Positions 8,711 to 17,714 of a stretch of 64,000 nt of DNA are shown piece after piece. The notes below the pieces were generated by a model. That model had not been told where the DNA came from, made no database searches, and saw only the letters and a list, made by a program, of their open reading frames with translations. The stretch lies in assembly GCA_963702685.1 (NCBI GenBank), contig CAVPDQ010000021.1, positions 70,232 to 134,231 on the forward strand, written 5' to 3'. Made by a program: the position numbers and the translations under genes. Position 1 is the first letter of the stretch. Every line of letters starts with the position of its first letter. Source of the DNA: AP-15 sp963702685 (GTDB lineage Bacteria > Pseudomonadota > Alphaproteobacteria > ATCC43930 > CGMCC-115725).

Positions 8711-9463
8711 CTACGGCAATGCCATCGCGCGCGTGAACAATGCCAGATCGGCCACGAGCCCCGCGTCGCGCTCGATACCGTATTCGCTGCGGCCCGCCTC
8801 GCTCTTTTCGAGGACCATCAGCATCGCCGGGTCGGTTGTGTCGAAGACGCGCAGGATGCGGCCGTCATGGTCGAGCTCGGCGAGCTTTGCCTGCAACGGC
8901 ACCGAAGGCAGCCGATCGGCAATATCGATCAATTCGATCAGCCCCTCGACGGTGATGCCGGCCTGTTCCACCTCGCGCCTGATCTCTTCGGCTGCCTCTT
9001 CCTGTTGACGTCGTGCCGCCGCCGAGATGCGAGCCTCCTCGCCGGCCTTTTTGCGGTATTCGGCATAGTGCGGCGCGATCCGCTGCAAAAACACCGGGGT
9101 CGGCAATTCGCGGGTGTCGAGCCAGCTTTTCGACCGGGTCCAGGTGGTGGCGAGCCAGTCGCGGATGCCGGGATCGCGGATTTCACGCACCCGGTCGGTG
9201 CGCAGCGCCATGGCCCAGCGGATCTGCGTCGGCGGGCCGGTCAGCTCCGCCCAGCTCTCCGGCTCGGGCGGTGGCGCAGCGGCGCCGGGGCCGGCACCGA
9301 CCCCTGGCCCGGCATCGGCGAGCCGCGTCCTTGCCAGGTCGAATTGGCGGCGGTACTCCGCCTCCCATTCCTCGCTGTCCTGGTCGGGCTCGAAACCACG
9401 ATTGTCCCAGAAATAGCGGGCGGTCGCGGCGATCGCCTGTTCCCGGACGAGCTTTGGATCCAT
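8711..9463 (-). CDS. Hypothetical protein, 250 aa, charged helical
   Basis: The ATG at 9463 was chosen over upstream in-frame codons because the N-terminal extension looks like antisense of the EthD gene. The protein is soluble and acidic, with a proline/glycine/alanine linker near residues 50-70 and a strongly charged helical stretch (EARISAAARRQQEEAAEEIRR) around 150-175 that may form a coiled coil. I recognise no family. It lies upstream of the bicupin dioxygenase on the same strand and diverges from EthD-hmgA across about 105 bp. Confidence 0.65.
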   Translation of the reverse strand: MDPKLVREQAIAATARYFWDNRGFEPDQDSEEWEAEYRRQFDLARTRLADAGPGVGAGPGAAAPPPEPESWAELTGPPTQIRWAMALRTDRVREIRDPGIRDWLATTWTRSKSWLDTRELPTPVFLQRIAPHYAEYRKKAGEEARISAAARRQQEEAAEEIRREVEQAGITVEGLIELIDIADRLPSVPLQAKLAELDHDGRILRVFDTTDPAMLMVLEKSEAGRSEYGIERDAGLVADLALFTRAMALP

Positions 9464-9568
9464 GGCGGTTGAGCCTCGCTTTTGGCCCTTCTTCGGGAAC
9501 GTTATCATGATCGGCAACGGCGAGGCGAGCGATGCCGTTTGCCGGGTATCGAGCGAAGGAGCGAGACG

Positions 9569-9922
9569 ATGATCAAGACCGTCGGCCTGTTGACCCGCAA
9601 GGACGGCCTCAGCCACGCAGACTTCGTCAAGCATTGGTACGAGGTCCACGCGCCGTTGGCGCATGCCGTGCCGGGGGTGCGGCGCTATGTCCAATCGCAC
9701 ATTCTCGACGAGCGCACGCGCCCCGACATTCCGGCGACCGAGGTCGCGATCGATGGCATCGCCGAATTATGGTACGACGACCGCGCGGCGATGGAGCGCG
9801 CCAACGCGACACAAGAGGCCAAGCGCTTGCACGATGACGGCGCGCTGTTCATCGGCCGGATCAAGAGCTTTATCGTCGAGGAGAGGGTGATCATCCCGGT
9901 GGCGCCGGAGCGAACGCGATGA
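9569..9922 (+). CDS. EthD family protein upstream of hmgA
   Basis: A 117-residue dimeric alpha/beta-barrel protein with the EthD pattern: LLTRKDGLSHADFVKHWYEVHAP, then PGVRRYVQSH and ELWYDDRAAM. The start ATG 9569 has a GAAGGAGCGAGACG ribosome site. Its last codon and stop overlap the hmgA ATG (ATGA), so the two proteins are made in a coupled way. EthD is needed for ethyl-tert-butyl-ether degradation in actinobacteria; the wider family is found with many oxygenases and its chemistry is mostly unknown. The coupling implies a role with homogentisate or a related ring substrate. Confidence 0.86.
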   Translation: MIKTVGLLTRKDGLSHADFVKHWYEVHAPLAHAVPGVRRYVQSHILDERTRPDIPATEVAIDGIAELWYDDRAAMERANATQEAKRLHDDGALFIGRIKSFIVEERVIIPVAPERTR

Positions 9923-11202
9923 CCGGCTATCAGGGCGGCTTCGGCAACGAGCTGGCGAGCGAGGCCATGCCGGGTGCCTTGCCCGAAGGCCAGAACGCGC
10001 CGCAGCGCCATCCCTTGGGCCTCTACACCGAGCAGATCTCCGGCACCTCCTTTACCGCGCCGCGCTCCGCGAACCGGCGGTCCTGGCTCTACCGCATCCG
10101 GCCTTCTGCCGCCCACCCGCGGTTCTGCCGCATCGACAACGGCCTCCTGCGCAGCACGCCCTTCGACGAGGCCGAGCCGCCGCCAAACCGGCTGCGCTGG
10201 GACCCCCTGCCCTTTCCCGACGGGCCGGCCGATTTTATCGACAGCCTCGTTACGATCGGCGGCAATGGCGATGCCGGTCTCCATGCGGGCATGGCCGTTC
10301 ATGTCTACCGCGCCACCCGGCCGATGGAGCGGCGCGTCTTTTACGATGCCGACGGCGAGCTGTTGATCGTCCCGCAGCAGGGGCGGCTCGGGCTCTACAC
10401 CGAATTCGGCCCGGTGGAGGTGGCGCCCGGCGAGATCGCGCTCGTCCCGCGCGGGGTCAAATTCCGAGCGGCGCTGCCCGACAACAAGGCCCGCGGCTAT
10501 ATTTGCGAGAATTACGGGCAATTGCTCCGGCTGCCGGAGCTCGGGCCGATCGGCGCCAATGGCCTCGCCAGCCCGCACGACTTTTTGAGCCCCGCTGCTG
10601 CCTATGAAGACCGCGACGAGACATTCGAGATCGTCGTCAAATTCGCCGGCAATCTATGGGCGACGCAGCTCGACCACTCGCCGCTCGACGTTGTCGCCTG
10701 GCGCGGCAATTACGCGCCCTGCAAATACGATCTGGCGCGGTTCAACGCGATGGGCTCGGTCGGCTTCGACCATCCCGACCCGTCGATTTTCACGGTGCTG
10801 ACCTCGCCTTCGGAAGTTGCCGGCTCCGCCAATTGCGATTTCGTGATCTTTCCGCCGCGCTGGGTCGTGGCCGAGCACACCTTTCGGCCGCCCTGGTTCC
10901 ACCGCAACGTCATGAACGAGCTGATGGGCCTGGTGCACGGCGTTTACGACGCCAAGGCCGAAGGTTTCGTTCCCGGCGGCATGTCGCTGCACAATTGCAT
11001 GGCTGCGCACGGCCCCGACGCGGCGACCTTTGCCAAAGCCGGCGCCGCCGACCTCGTGCCGCAAAAAATCGAAGGCGCACTTGCCGTTATGTTCGAGACT
11101 CGGTTCCCGATTCGCCCCACCCGCTTCGCCCTCGAAACCCCGGCCTTGCAGGCCGATTACGACGCCTGCTGGCAGGGCTTCCCAAAAATGTTCAAAGGAT
11201 GA
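9919..11202 (+). CDS. hmgA: Homogentisate 1,2-dioxygenase
   Basis: At 427 residues this is a normal-length homogentisate dioxygenase, which opens homogentisate to maleylacetoacetate in tyrosine/phenylalanine catabolism using Fe(II) and O2. The start GYQGGFGNELASEA and the FTAPRSANRRSWLYRI segment are diagnostic. The metal ligands fit human His335/Glu341/His371 by spacing: His328 and Glu334 in PWFHRNVMNELMG, His364 in MAAHGPD. Its ATG overlaps the EthD stop. The maleylacetoacetate isomerase and fumarylacetoacetase genes usually nearby are not in the window. No frameshift is present. Confidence 0.96.
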   Translation: MTGYQGGFGNELASEAMPGALPEGQNAPQRHPLGLYTEQISGTSFTAPRSANRRSWLYRIRPSAAHPRFCRIDNGLLRSTPFDEAEPPPNRLRWDPLPFPDGPADFIDSLVTIGGNGDAGLHAGMAVHVYRATRPMERRVFYDADGELLIVPQQGRLGLYTEFGPVEVAPGEIALVPRGVKFRAALPDNKARGYICENYGQLLRLPELGPIGANGLASPHDFLSPAAAYEDRDETFEIVVKFAGNLWATQLDHSPLDVVAWRGNYAPCKYDLARFNAMGSVGFDHPDPSIFTVLTSPSEVAGSANCDFVIFPPRWVVAEHTFRPPWFHRNVMNELMGLVHGVYDAKAEGFVPGGMSLHNCMAAHGPDAATFAKAGAADLVPQKIEGALAVMFETRFPIRPTRFALETPALQADYDACWQGFPKMFKG

Positions 11203-11240
11203 TCACCACAGAGACACGGAGAACGCAAACATCCACACCC

Positions 11241-11272
11241 TCCCGCCATCCCGGCGCAGGCCGGGACCCATC
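11241..11272. repeat. Intergenic palindrome, family D (CCCGGCGCAGGCCGGG core)
   Basis: Between hmgA and the NIPSNAP genes (11203-11356) the only structure is this palindrome, with core ATCCCGGCGCAGGCCGGGAC. The same 15-base core is found inside the IS110 remnant at about 52750-52771. Confidence 0.6.
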
Positions 11273-11356
11273 GCGGCCATTGGGCACCGGCCTTCGTCGG
11301 TGACGGGTTGTGCCTGCCAACTCTCTCGGCGATCTCCGTATCTCGGTAGTGAATCC

Positions 11357-11684
11357 TTACTTGACCGAAGAGAATGCGGTTGGCTGGAGAATGCTGTTTT
11401 CGACGCGGGCGACGATGGCGCCGTTTTTTTCGGTCTCGGCGCGCTTTGTGTGCCATTCGGGATCGGCCTGGAACGCGTTCCATTTCTTTTCGCGGTCGGC
11501 GAGCAACTCCCATTTGAGGAGGTAATGGAGCGTCTGGTTCGAACTCGCCGATGCCCGTGGTCCAAAAGCCGGCCTGCTCGATGCCGTGCCGCTTCCAGAT
11601 GCCAATCGTGATCGTGTCGAACCGCTTCAACAAATCGGGCAGGCGGCCCGGCACACAGTGATAGATGCGCAATTCGTAGAGCAT
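11357..11684 (-). pseudogene. NIPSNAP family protein, one frameshift
   Basis: The N-terminus (MLYELRIYHCVPGRLPDLLKRF) and the C-terminus (HYLLKWELLADREKKWNAFQ, ending FSSVK) lie in different frames joined near 11555. Read together they align end to end with the intact neighbour at 11698-12024, so this is its tandem paralogue. NIPSNAP proteins are small dimeric alpha/beta barrels of uncertain function. The two genes are 13 bp apart. One indel separates it from an intact 108-residue protein. Confidence 0.78.
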
Positions 11685-11697
11685 GTCGGTTGCTCCC

Positions 11698-12024
11698 CTA
11701 TTTCACCGAGGAAAAGCTCGTGGGATGCAGGATCGTGTTGGTGATCGAGGCGACGATCTGGCCGTTCTTCTCGGTTTCGGCGCGTCCCGAGACCCATGCC
11801 GGATCGGCCTGGAAGCCGGCAAACCGCCGCGCCCGGTCGTCGAGCGATTCCCATTGCAGCATGTAATAGAGGTCCTGGTTCGACGACCCGATCGCGACGG
11901 TCCAGAACCCCGCCTGCTTGATCCCGTGCTTTTCCCACAACGGCAAGGTCAGCTGGTCAAACCGCTTGATCAGATCGGGCAGACGCCCCGGCACGCAATG
12001 ATAGACACGCAATTCATAGATCAT
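11698..12024 (-). CDS. NIPSNAP family protein
   Basis: Intact 108-residue NIPSNAP/dimeric alpha-beta-barrel protein: MIYELRVYHCVPGRLPDLI, KHGIKQAGFWTVAIGSSNQ, LYYMLQWESLDDRARRF, and a C-terminal NTILHPTSFSSVK. It is preceded by a GGAGGAGACGAG ribosome site. It heads a two-gene tandem with the frameshifted paralogue. The barrel fold is shared with EthD and Dabb proteins, so it may be another accessory of the nearby aromatic catabolism, but this is inference from position. Confidence 0.85.
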   Translation of the reverse strand: MIYELRVYHCVPGRLPDLIKRFDQLTLPLWEKHGIKQAGFWTVAIGSSNQDLYYMLQWESLDDRARRFAGFQADPAWVSGRAETEKNGQIVASITNTILHPTSFSSVK

Positions 12025-12055
12025 CTCGTCTCCTCCTACTGTTGATGGTCAGTCT

Positions 12056-12136
12056 GTAGGATGGGCTGAGCATTTGCGAAGCCCATCGGCACCCGCCCGA
12101 ATCAGATGGGCTTCGTTTCACTCAGCCCATCCTACG
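12056..12136. repeat. Intergenic inverted repeat, family B (GTAGGATGGGCTGAG)
   Basis: GTAGGATGGGCTGAG at the left end is answered by CTCAGCCCATCCTACG at the right, with an inner CGAAGCCCATC / GATGGGCTTCG pair, giving a long nested hairpin of about 80 bp. A related half-degraded copy is at 33628-33703. It sits between the NIPSNAP promoter and the amidase 3' end and could act as a terminator for the amidases. Confidence 0.75.
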
Positions 12137-12155
12137 CGCTCGGCTACCACGGCGG

Positions 12156-13424
12156 CTACAGCCGGGGCTCGACCCAGGCGGCGGCGTCGAGCAGGGCTTC
12201 GTCGCGGAAGCGGGCGCCGACGAGCTGGATGCCGAGCGGCAGCCCGTTTCGGCCGGTGCCCGCCGGGAGCGTCAGGCAGGGCGTCCAGGCCAGCGTCCAG
12301 ATCGCGTTGAAGCGCGCGTCGCCGGTCGAGCCCAAGCCTTCGGGCGCCTCGCCGACCGCACTCGGCGTCAGCAGCACGTCGAATCCGGTAAAGACATCGT
12401 CGAGATCGCGGCGGAAGTCCTCGGCGGCTTCGAGCGCACCGGTGTAGGCAGAAAGCGGCAGGGCGCGGCCGGGTTTCAGGAGGCCGTCGCGCAGGGCCGG
12501 GCTCAATTGGTCGCCATGCATTTCGTATTCATAGGCATAGTTCCGCGCCGCCTCGAACTCGAAAATCCGGCGCTGCCGGTCGAGGAAATCGGGCGGGACC
12601 GGTGCTGTCTCCTTGACCGTCGCGCCGGCGGCCGAAAGCCGGGCGGCGGTGCGTTCGAGCAGCGCGTGGGTGTCGGGATCGGCATGGTCCCAGGCGGGGG
12701 TGCGGCAAAAGCCGATGCGCGGCGCGTTCGAGGCGCGGTCGACCGAGCGGCGCGGCTGCATCAGCAGCACGGCGCGCATCAACGCCACGTCGTCGAGGCT
12801 GCGGCAGATCAGCCCGAGCGTGTCGAGGTTGTGGCACTGCATCTTGATGCCGACCCGGCTGAACTCGCCAAAGGAGGGCTTGTAGCCGACGACGCCGCAA
12901 AACGCCGCCGGGCGGATCGTCGAGCCGCCGGTCTGCGTCGCGAACCCGACCGGCACCTGAAAATCGGCGACCGCGGCGGCCGAGCCCGAGGACGAGCCGC
13001 CGGGGGTGTGCGCCGGGTTCAACGGGTGCACGGTCTCGCGCGGGTGGCGGTTGGCGAATTCGGTCGTGACCGTCTTGCCGAGGATCACGCCGCCCGCCAC
13101 TCGGGTCAGCGCGACACAGGCGGCATCGGCAAAGGGCCGGTTGCCCTTATAGATCGGCGAGCCGTGCTGGGTCGGCATGTCGAACGTGTCGATCACGTCC
13201 TTGACCCCGACCGGGACCCCCTTCAGCACGCCGGGCCGCCCGGCCTTGTCGATCGCCCGCGCCACCCGCAGGGCCCATTCCGGATCGAGCCAGACCCAAG
13301 CCTTGATTGCGGAGCGCGCCTCGATGCGGTCGAGGCAGTCGCGGACGAGCTCTTCGGCGGTCAAGCTGCCGGCTTCGAGGCGGGCGGCCGCTTCGGAGGC
13401 GGTCAGGCGTTCGGCGCCGCTCAT
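12156..13424 (-). CDS. Amidase (amidase-signature family)
   Basis: Amidase-signature enzyme of 422 residues. The Ser-cisSer-Lys triad is present: Lys in GVPVGVKDVIDT, cis-Ser in TPGGSSSGSAAAV, and the nucleophile Ser in TQTGGSTIRPA. The family hydrolyses amide bonds of small or aryl amides, ureas or biuret in the cytoplasm. The ATG at 13424 overlaps the stop of the upstream amidase by 4 bp, so both are translated in tandem. The longer frame upstream runs through the neighbour and is rejected. Substrate unknown. Confidence 0.9.
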   Translation of the reverse strand: MSGAERLTASEAAARLEAGSLTAEELVRDCLDRIEARSAIKAWVWLDPEWALRVARAIDKAGRPGVLKGVPVGVKDVIDTFDMPTQHGSPIYKGNRPFADAACVALTRVAGGVILGKTVTTEFANRHPRETVHPLNPAHTPGGSSSGSAAAVADFQVPVGFATQTGGSTIRPAAFCGVVGYKPSFGEFSRVGIKMQCHNLDTLGLICRSLDDVALMRAVLLMQPRRSVDRASNAPRIGFCRTPAWDHADPDTHALLERTAARLSAAGATVKETAPVPPDFLDRQRRIFEFEAARNYAYEYEMHGDQLSPALRDGLLKPGRALPLSAYTGALEAAEDFRRDLDDVFTGFDVLLTPSAVGEAPEGLGSTGDARFNAIWTLAWTPCLTLPAGTGRNGLPLGIQLVGARFRDEALLDAAAWVEPRL

Positions 13425-14716
13425 TTTACGTCTCCCAGCCGGCGTTCGACCCACAGCGCCGTCTCCAGCAATCGCTCGTCGGCATGGCGGCGGCCGACCA
13501 GCTGGACCCCGACCGGCATGTCGTCCGGGCCGCGGCCCGCCGGCAAGGTCAGGCAAGGCATCGCGAATTGCGTCCACAGCGCATTGAAGATCGCAGAACC
13601 CGTGTTGCCGAGGCCGCGCGGCGCTTGGCCGGGCGCGGGCAGGGTCAGGATCGCGTCAAAGCCCGCCGCCCATTCCCGCGCCGCCGCCCGCGCCTTTTCC
13701 ATCCTGCGCCAGGCGCCGCGGAACTGCTCCAAGGTGAGCTCCCGGCCGAGCGCGATCTTCTCCTCGCGCAGCGGCTGGCTCAGCAATGCCTCGTGGCGGC
13801 AAAGCTCGGGCATGTGGTTGCGCAGCCCCTCGAACGAGCCGATGACGCTCTGCGTCTCGTCGGCGCTCGCGCATTCGGCGGGCAGCTCGGTGTCGGCGAC
13901 CTTGGCACCGGCGGCGGCGAGGCGGTCGGCGGCGGCTTCGAGCGCGGCACGGCCTTCGGGCAAGGCGTCGTCCCAATGCGGGCCGCGGCAGAGACCGAGC
14001 CGCGGCGGCGTCTCTGGCATCGCCGGCGGCTCGTAGGGAATCGCCATCATCGCCGCGCGGAAGAGCGCGATGTCGGCGACCCCTCGCGCCATGATGCCGA
14101 CCGTGTCGAAAGCCTCGGTGTTGGTCCGCATCCCGGCCGGCGGAAAGAGGCTGATGCTCGGCTTGAAGCCGACGACGCCACAATAGGCGGCGGGGCGCAA
14201 GACCGAGCCAGCGGTCTGGGTCCCGACCGCGAGCGGCACCATGAAATCGGCGACCGCCGCCGCCGATCCGCTCGACGAGCCGCCCGGCGTGCGCGACGGA
14301 TCGTGCGGGTTCGAGGTCGGGCCCGGATAGCGGTTGGCAAACTCGGTCGTGACCGTCTTGCCCATCAGGATGCCGCCCGCGGCGCGCGGCAGCACCGCGG
14401 CGCTCGCATCCCAGGGCGGCCGCCATCCGGTATAGATGCGCGAGCCGTACCCGGTCGGCATGTTCGCCGTGTCGAAAATGTCCTTGAGCCCGAATGGCAC
14501 GCCGCCCATCGGCCCCTTCTTTCCGGTTCGGTCGAAGGCGCGCGCCTCGGCCAGCGCCGCATCACGGTCCAAATAAGCCCAGGCGCGCACCACCGGCTCG
14601 CGCTCGGCGATCCGCTCGAGGCAACTCGCCACCACCCTTTCCGCCGTCAAGCCGCCGCCTTCGATCAGGCGGGCCATTTCGGTTGCCGGCAGGCGGTTCG
14701 GTTCGCGATCGGGCAT
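13421..14716 (-). CDS. Amidase (amidase-signature family)
   Basis: Amidase-signature enzyme of 431 residues and first gene of the amidase pair. Catalytic Lys in GVPFGLKDIFDT, cis-Ser in TPGGSSSGSAAAVA, and nucleophile Ser in TQTAGSVLRPA. It shares the whole fold with its downstream neighbour, suggesting an old duplication, but the two differ clearly in the C-terminal substrate-pocket half. Two coupled amidases could handle successive or alternative amides; a hetero-oligomer is possible but speculative. Confidence 0.9.
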   Translation of the reverse strand: MPDREPNRLPATEMARLIEGGGLTAERVVASCLERIAEREPVVRAWAYLDRDAALAEARAFDRTGKKGPMGGVPFGLKDIFDTANMPTGYGSRIYTGWRPPWDASAAVLPRAAGGILMGKTVTTEFANRYPGPTSNPHDPSRTPGGSSSGSAAAVADFMVPLAVGTQTAGSVLRPAAYCGVVGFKPSISLFPPAGMRTNTEAFDTVGIMARGVADIALFRAAMMAIPYEPPAMPETPPRLGLCRGPHWDDALPEGRAALEAAADRLAAAGAKVADTELPAECASADETQSVIGSFEGLRNHMPELCRHEALLSQPLREEKIALGRELTLEQFRGAWRRMEKARAAAREWAAGFDAILTLPAPGQAPRGLGNTGSAIFNALWTQFAMPCLTLPAGRGPDDMPVGVQLVGRRHADERLLETALWVERRLGDVK

Positions 14717-14793
14717 GGCGGGTCCCCTTGGACGGTCGGCGGACTATTTAGCCACACCGGCGCGCCGCGCGCATGCGCGAAATCGATGCCCCG

Positions 14794-14883
14794 CTACCAG
14801 CCTGAATCCTCCGTCGCCTTTGAGAGTTCGATCCAATATGAAGTGAGTGATTTCAGTCGTTCATAGTACTCTCCAGGTGTCAT
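14794..14883 (-). CDS. Possible 29-aa peptide or gene remnant
   Basis: A short frame (MTPGEYYERLKSLTSYWIEL..., ending TEDSGW) in the lower-GC gap between SCO1 and the amidase. It reads like a protein C-terminus rather than random high-GC antisense, with aromatic and charged residues and few Ala/Arg/Pro. There is no good ribosome site. It may be a fragment of a lost gene. Confidence 0.25.
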   Translation of the reverse strand: MTPGEYYERLKSLTSYWIELSKATEDSGW

Positions 14884-14932
14884 GTCTGGAGAGGATCGCA
14901 AGATGTGGACTGAAACCACCCAGCCCCAGCTC

Positions 14933-15592
14933 TCAGCCCAGCAGCTTGCCCAGCTTTGCTGCCATGTCTTCGGGCGGGGTTTCGCTGTTGATGCTGGCGG
15001 CGAAGCGGCCTTGCGGGTCCATGACATAGATGACCGAAGAGTGGTCGACCGAATAGTCGCCGCCCGATTCTTCATGCTTGGCGTAATAGACCCGGTAATC
15101 CTTTGCCGCCTGGGCAATTTCGGCGTCGGTGCCGGTCAAGGCCAGGATCGGCGCGCCAAAGGCGGCAACATAATCCTTGAGCGCCGGCGGCGTGTCGCGC
15201 GCCGGGTCGATGGTAATAAAGACCGGGCGGAATTCGCCGCGGTTCGGCCCGAGCTTGTCGAGCGCCAGCGCGATGTTGTTGAGCGCGGTCGGGCAGGCGT
15301 CCGGGCAATGGGTATAGCCGAAATAGACGAGCAGCCATTTGCCACGGAGGCTCGCATCGGTGACCGTCCTGCCGTTCTGGTCGGTCAGATGAAACGGCCC
15401 GCCGATGGCGCGGCCGAGGATCGTGCCGGCGACACCATGCGGGCCGTCGCGGAGCTCGATCCCGACAAGAAGGCCGGTGCCGAGAATGACCACGGCGGCG
15501 AGGATCGCTGCCGCGAGCATAAAGCGGGACGAGCCGCCCGGCGCGGCGGGCGCGCCGCCGGCAGGAGTCTCGCCGGACGGGTCACTGGCCAT
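14933..15592 (-). CDS. SCO1/SenC family copper chaperone
   Basis: A 219-residue protein with one N-terminal membrane anchor (about residues 24-46) and a periplasmic thioredoxin-like domain. The Cu-binding residues are Cys96 and Cys100 (THCPDACPT) and His184 (YSVDHSSVIYVMD). SCO proteins deliver copper to the CuA site of cytochrome c oxidase or act as thiol-disulfide reductases. No cox genes are adjacent in this window, so the target oxidase is elsewhere. Confidence 0.92.
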   Translation of the reverse strand: MASDPSGETPAGGAPAAPGGSSRFMLAAAILAAVVILGTGLLVGIELRDGPHGVAGTILGRAIGGPFHLTDQNGRTVTDASLRGKWLLVYFGYTHCPDACPTALNNIALALDKLGPNRGEFRPVFITIDPARDTPPALKDYVAAFGAPILALTGTDAEIAQAAKDYRVYYAKHEESGGDYSVDHSSVIYVMDPQGRFAASINSETPPEDMAAKLGKLLG

Positions 15593-15628
15593 GCCTAAGC
15601 CTCGCCGGGTGCCGGCATCTCCGTCAAA

Positions 15629-16342
15629 TCAGCCTCTCAATCCCGCGAGCGCGGCCCGCTGATGCCCCTCGGCGTCGAAATTGGCAGGGTCGAGCCAGCG
15701 CTCGAACGCCGCGCGCAGGGCCGGCCATTCGCCCTCGATAATCGAAAACCAGGCGGTGTCGCGGCTCCTTTGCTTATAGACCGTCGCCTGCCTGAACAAC
15801 CCCTCATAGCGAAAGCCGAGACGCAATGCCGCAGCGCGCGAGGCGGCATTCAGCGAATCGCATTTCCATTCGTAGCGGCGATAGCCGAGCTCGTCGAAGA
15901 CGCGCCGCATCAAGAGGTACATCGCTTCTGTCGCCGCCGGCTTTTTTTGCAGCCGCGGGCTGTAGCTGATGCCGCCGACCTCGATCGCGCCGGCCGGACG
16001 GTCGATCCGCATCAGGCTCGCGACCCCGACCGCCCGGCCGCTCGCGGCATCGACGATGGCGTGGCAGAGCGGGTCGTCGCGGGCCGCGGCGGCCTGCGCC
16101 CATTCACGATATGCGTCAAAGCCGGCGAACGGCCCGTAGGGCAGGTAGGTCCAGTTGCGGCCCTCCTTGTCCTCGCTGTAGGCGGCAAAGAGGTCGGCGG
16201 CGTGACGCGCGGGGTCGAGCGGCTCGACCCGGCAGAACCGGCCTGCCAGCGGTGTGCGCGGCGGGGCCGGGCGCGCCGTCCACCCCGGCAGCGGCGGGCC
16301 GATCGGCTGGCCGAGATGGTTGCGGTGGCCTTCGCTCATCAC
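15629..16342 (-). CDS. GNAT family N-acetyltransferase (RimJ/RimL-like)
   Basis: A 237-residue acetyltransferase of the GNAT/RimJ-RimL type. The core has LEPLDPARHAADLF-like strand 1, the beta4 segment AIEVGGISYSPRLQKKPAATEAM with the acetyl-CoA loop region, and ECNSLNAASRAAALRLGF-like beta5 (here KCDSLNAASRAAALRLGF). The terminal part carries FSIIEGEWPALRA. Typical targets are protein N-termini or small amines, not assignable here. It stands 36 bp upstream of SCO1 on the same strand. Confidence 0.88.
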   Translation of the reverse strand: MMSEGHRNHLGQPIGPPLPGWTARPAPPRTPLAGRFCRVEPLDPARHAADLFAAYSEDKEGRNWTYLPYGPFAGFDAYREWAQAAAARDDPLCHAIVDAASGRAVGVASLMRIDRPAGAIEVGGISYSPRLQKKPAATEAMYLLMRRVFDELGYRRYEWKCDSLNAASRAAALRLGFRYEGLFRQATVYKQRSRDTAWFSIIEGEWPALRAAFERWLDPANFDAEGHQRAALAGLRG

Positions 16343-16382
16343 CCTTCCTCCAACGAACCCCTGCCAATCTCGCGCGGAATGC

Positions 16383-17714
16383 TCAAAGCCACAACAGGCC
16401 GGCGAGGATCGTCAGCACCGTCACCGGCGCGCCGACCCGGAAATGTTGCCAAAAGCCGATCGTGACGCCGCGGGCGGCGGCGCGCTCGACGACGATCAGG
16501 TTCGCCACCGAGCCGAGGATCGTCAAATTGCCGGCCAAGGTCGCGGCCATGGCGACGATGCGCCAGGCCCGCAGCGGATCGGCGAGCGCCGGGATAAAGG
16601 GCTTCAGCACCAAGACCGCCGGCACATTGCTGACGAGGTTCGAGAGTGCCGCCGTCACCAGCGCCAGCACCGATGCGCGGTCGAGGTGCTGACGGCCGAT
16701 CTCGGCGACGATCGTCGGCGACAGCAGCGCCCTTTCGAACCCGGCGACGACGATAAAGAGCCCGGCAAACATCAACAAAAGCGGCCAGTCGATCTCGCGA
16801 TAGATCTTTTCGCTCTTGACCGCGCGGGTCAGCAGCAATGCCGCGCCGGCGAGGAGCGCCACTTCCGCCGGCGGCCAGCCGACAAAGAACCCGGCCGTCA
16901 TCGCCACCGCCGCCAGCGCCGATTTGATCGCGAGCGCCCGATGCGCATGCGCCGGCGCCGGCCGCCCGTCGAGCCGCTCGCGCGTCCGGAACTCTGCCGG
17001 GTGCAGCACGGCGATCAGCACAAACAGCACCACGAGGCCGATCGCCGCGACCGGCGCCAGCGATGCGGCAAAGCTCGTGTAGGAAATCCCGGACAAGCTG
17101 CCGATCATGATGTTTTGCGGGTTGCCGGTAATGGTCGCGGCACCGCCGATATTGGACGCCATCGCCAATGCCAGCAGGTACGGCACCGGATCGCGGCGCA
17201 GGCGCAAAACGAGGTCGAGGACGAGCGGGGTCAATGCCAGGCAGATCGTGTCGTTGACCAAAAACGCCGAGAAGCAGCCCGCGATCAGGATTACCGCGGC
17301 GAGCAGCACGAGCGGATGACCGGCGCGCGCCACCGCCCAGTTGCCGATCCATCGAAAAAACCCGGAAAGGCGCAGATTGGCGACCACGATCATGACGCCG
17401 AGCAAGAGCGCGATCGTATCGAAATCGATCGCATGCAGGGCGGCGTCGAGCGGCAGCACGCCCGCCGCGATCATCAGGCTGGCGCCGAGCAGGGCGGCCC
17501 CCGCGCGGTCGAGATAAAGGCCCGGAAATTTGCCGATCGCGATCACGACATAGGTCGCGGCAAAGATTGCGACCACCGCGGCGCGCCGCGGCCCGAGCGC
17601 CCTCTCGGCGAGCCACAAGGCGACCCCGCCGGCGGCGATTGCAGCGACGGCCGCAGCAGCCGGGAGACGAAGGCGGCGCAAGCTGCCTAGCATCCTCGTC
17701 CCCGGCATCCTCAT
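16383..17714 (-). CDS. Anion transporter, ArsB/NhaD (SLC13-like) superfamily
   Basis: A polytopic membrane protein of 443 residues with about 11-12 hydrophobic segments. Features of the ion-transporter superfamily are the duplicated SNIGGAATITGNPQN loop in the first half and NLTILGSVANLI in the second, plus NDTICLALTPLV. The superfamily exchanges arsenite, dicarboxylates, sulfate or Na+/H+. Its start overlaps the MFS stop by 4 bp, so it is translated as the second gene of a two-transporter operon. Substrate not determinable by eye. Confidence 0.86.
   Translation of the reverse strand: MRMPGTRMLGSLRRLRLPAAAAVAAIAAGGVALWLAERALGPRRAAVVAIFAATYVVIAIGKFPGLYLDRAGAALLGASLMIAAGVLPLDAALHAIDFDTIALLLGVMIVVANLRLSGFFRWIGNWAVARAGHPLVLLAAVILIAGCFSAFLVNDTICLALTPLVLDLVLRLRRDPVPYLLALAMASNIGGAATITGNPQNIMIGSLSGISYTSFAASLAPVAAIGLVVLFVLIAVLHPAEFRTRERLDGRPAPAHAHRALAIKSALAAVAMTAGFFVGWPPAEVALLAGAALLLTRAVKSEKIYREIDWPLLLMFAGLFIVVAGFERALLSPTIVAEIGRQHLDRASVLALVTAALSNLVSNVPAVLVLKPFIPALADPLRAWRIVAMAATLAGNLTILGSVANLIVVERAAARGVTIGFWQHFRVGAPVTVLTILAGLLWL

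Noticed and set aside
12507..14866. Two frames of more than 500 codons antisense to the amidase pair
   Set aside because: The minus-strand frames carry complete amidase catalytic motifs; these are mirror frames in high-GC DNA.
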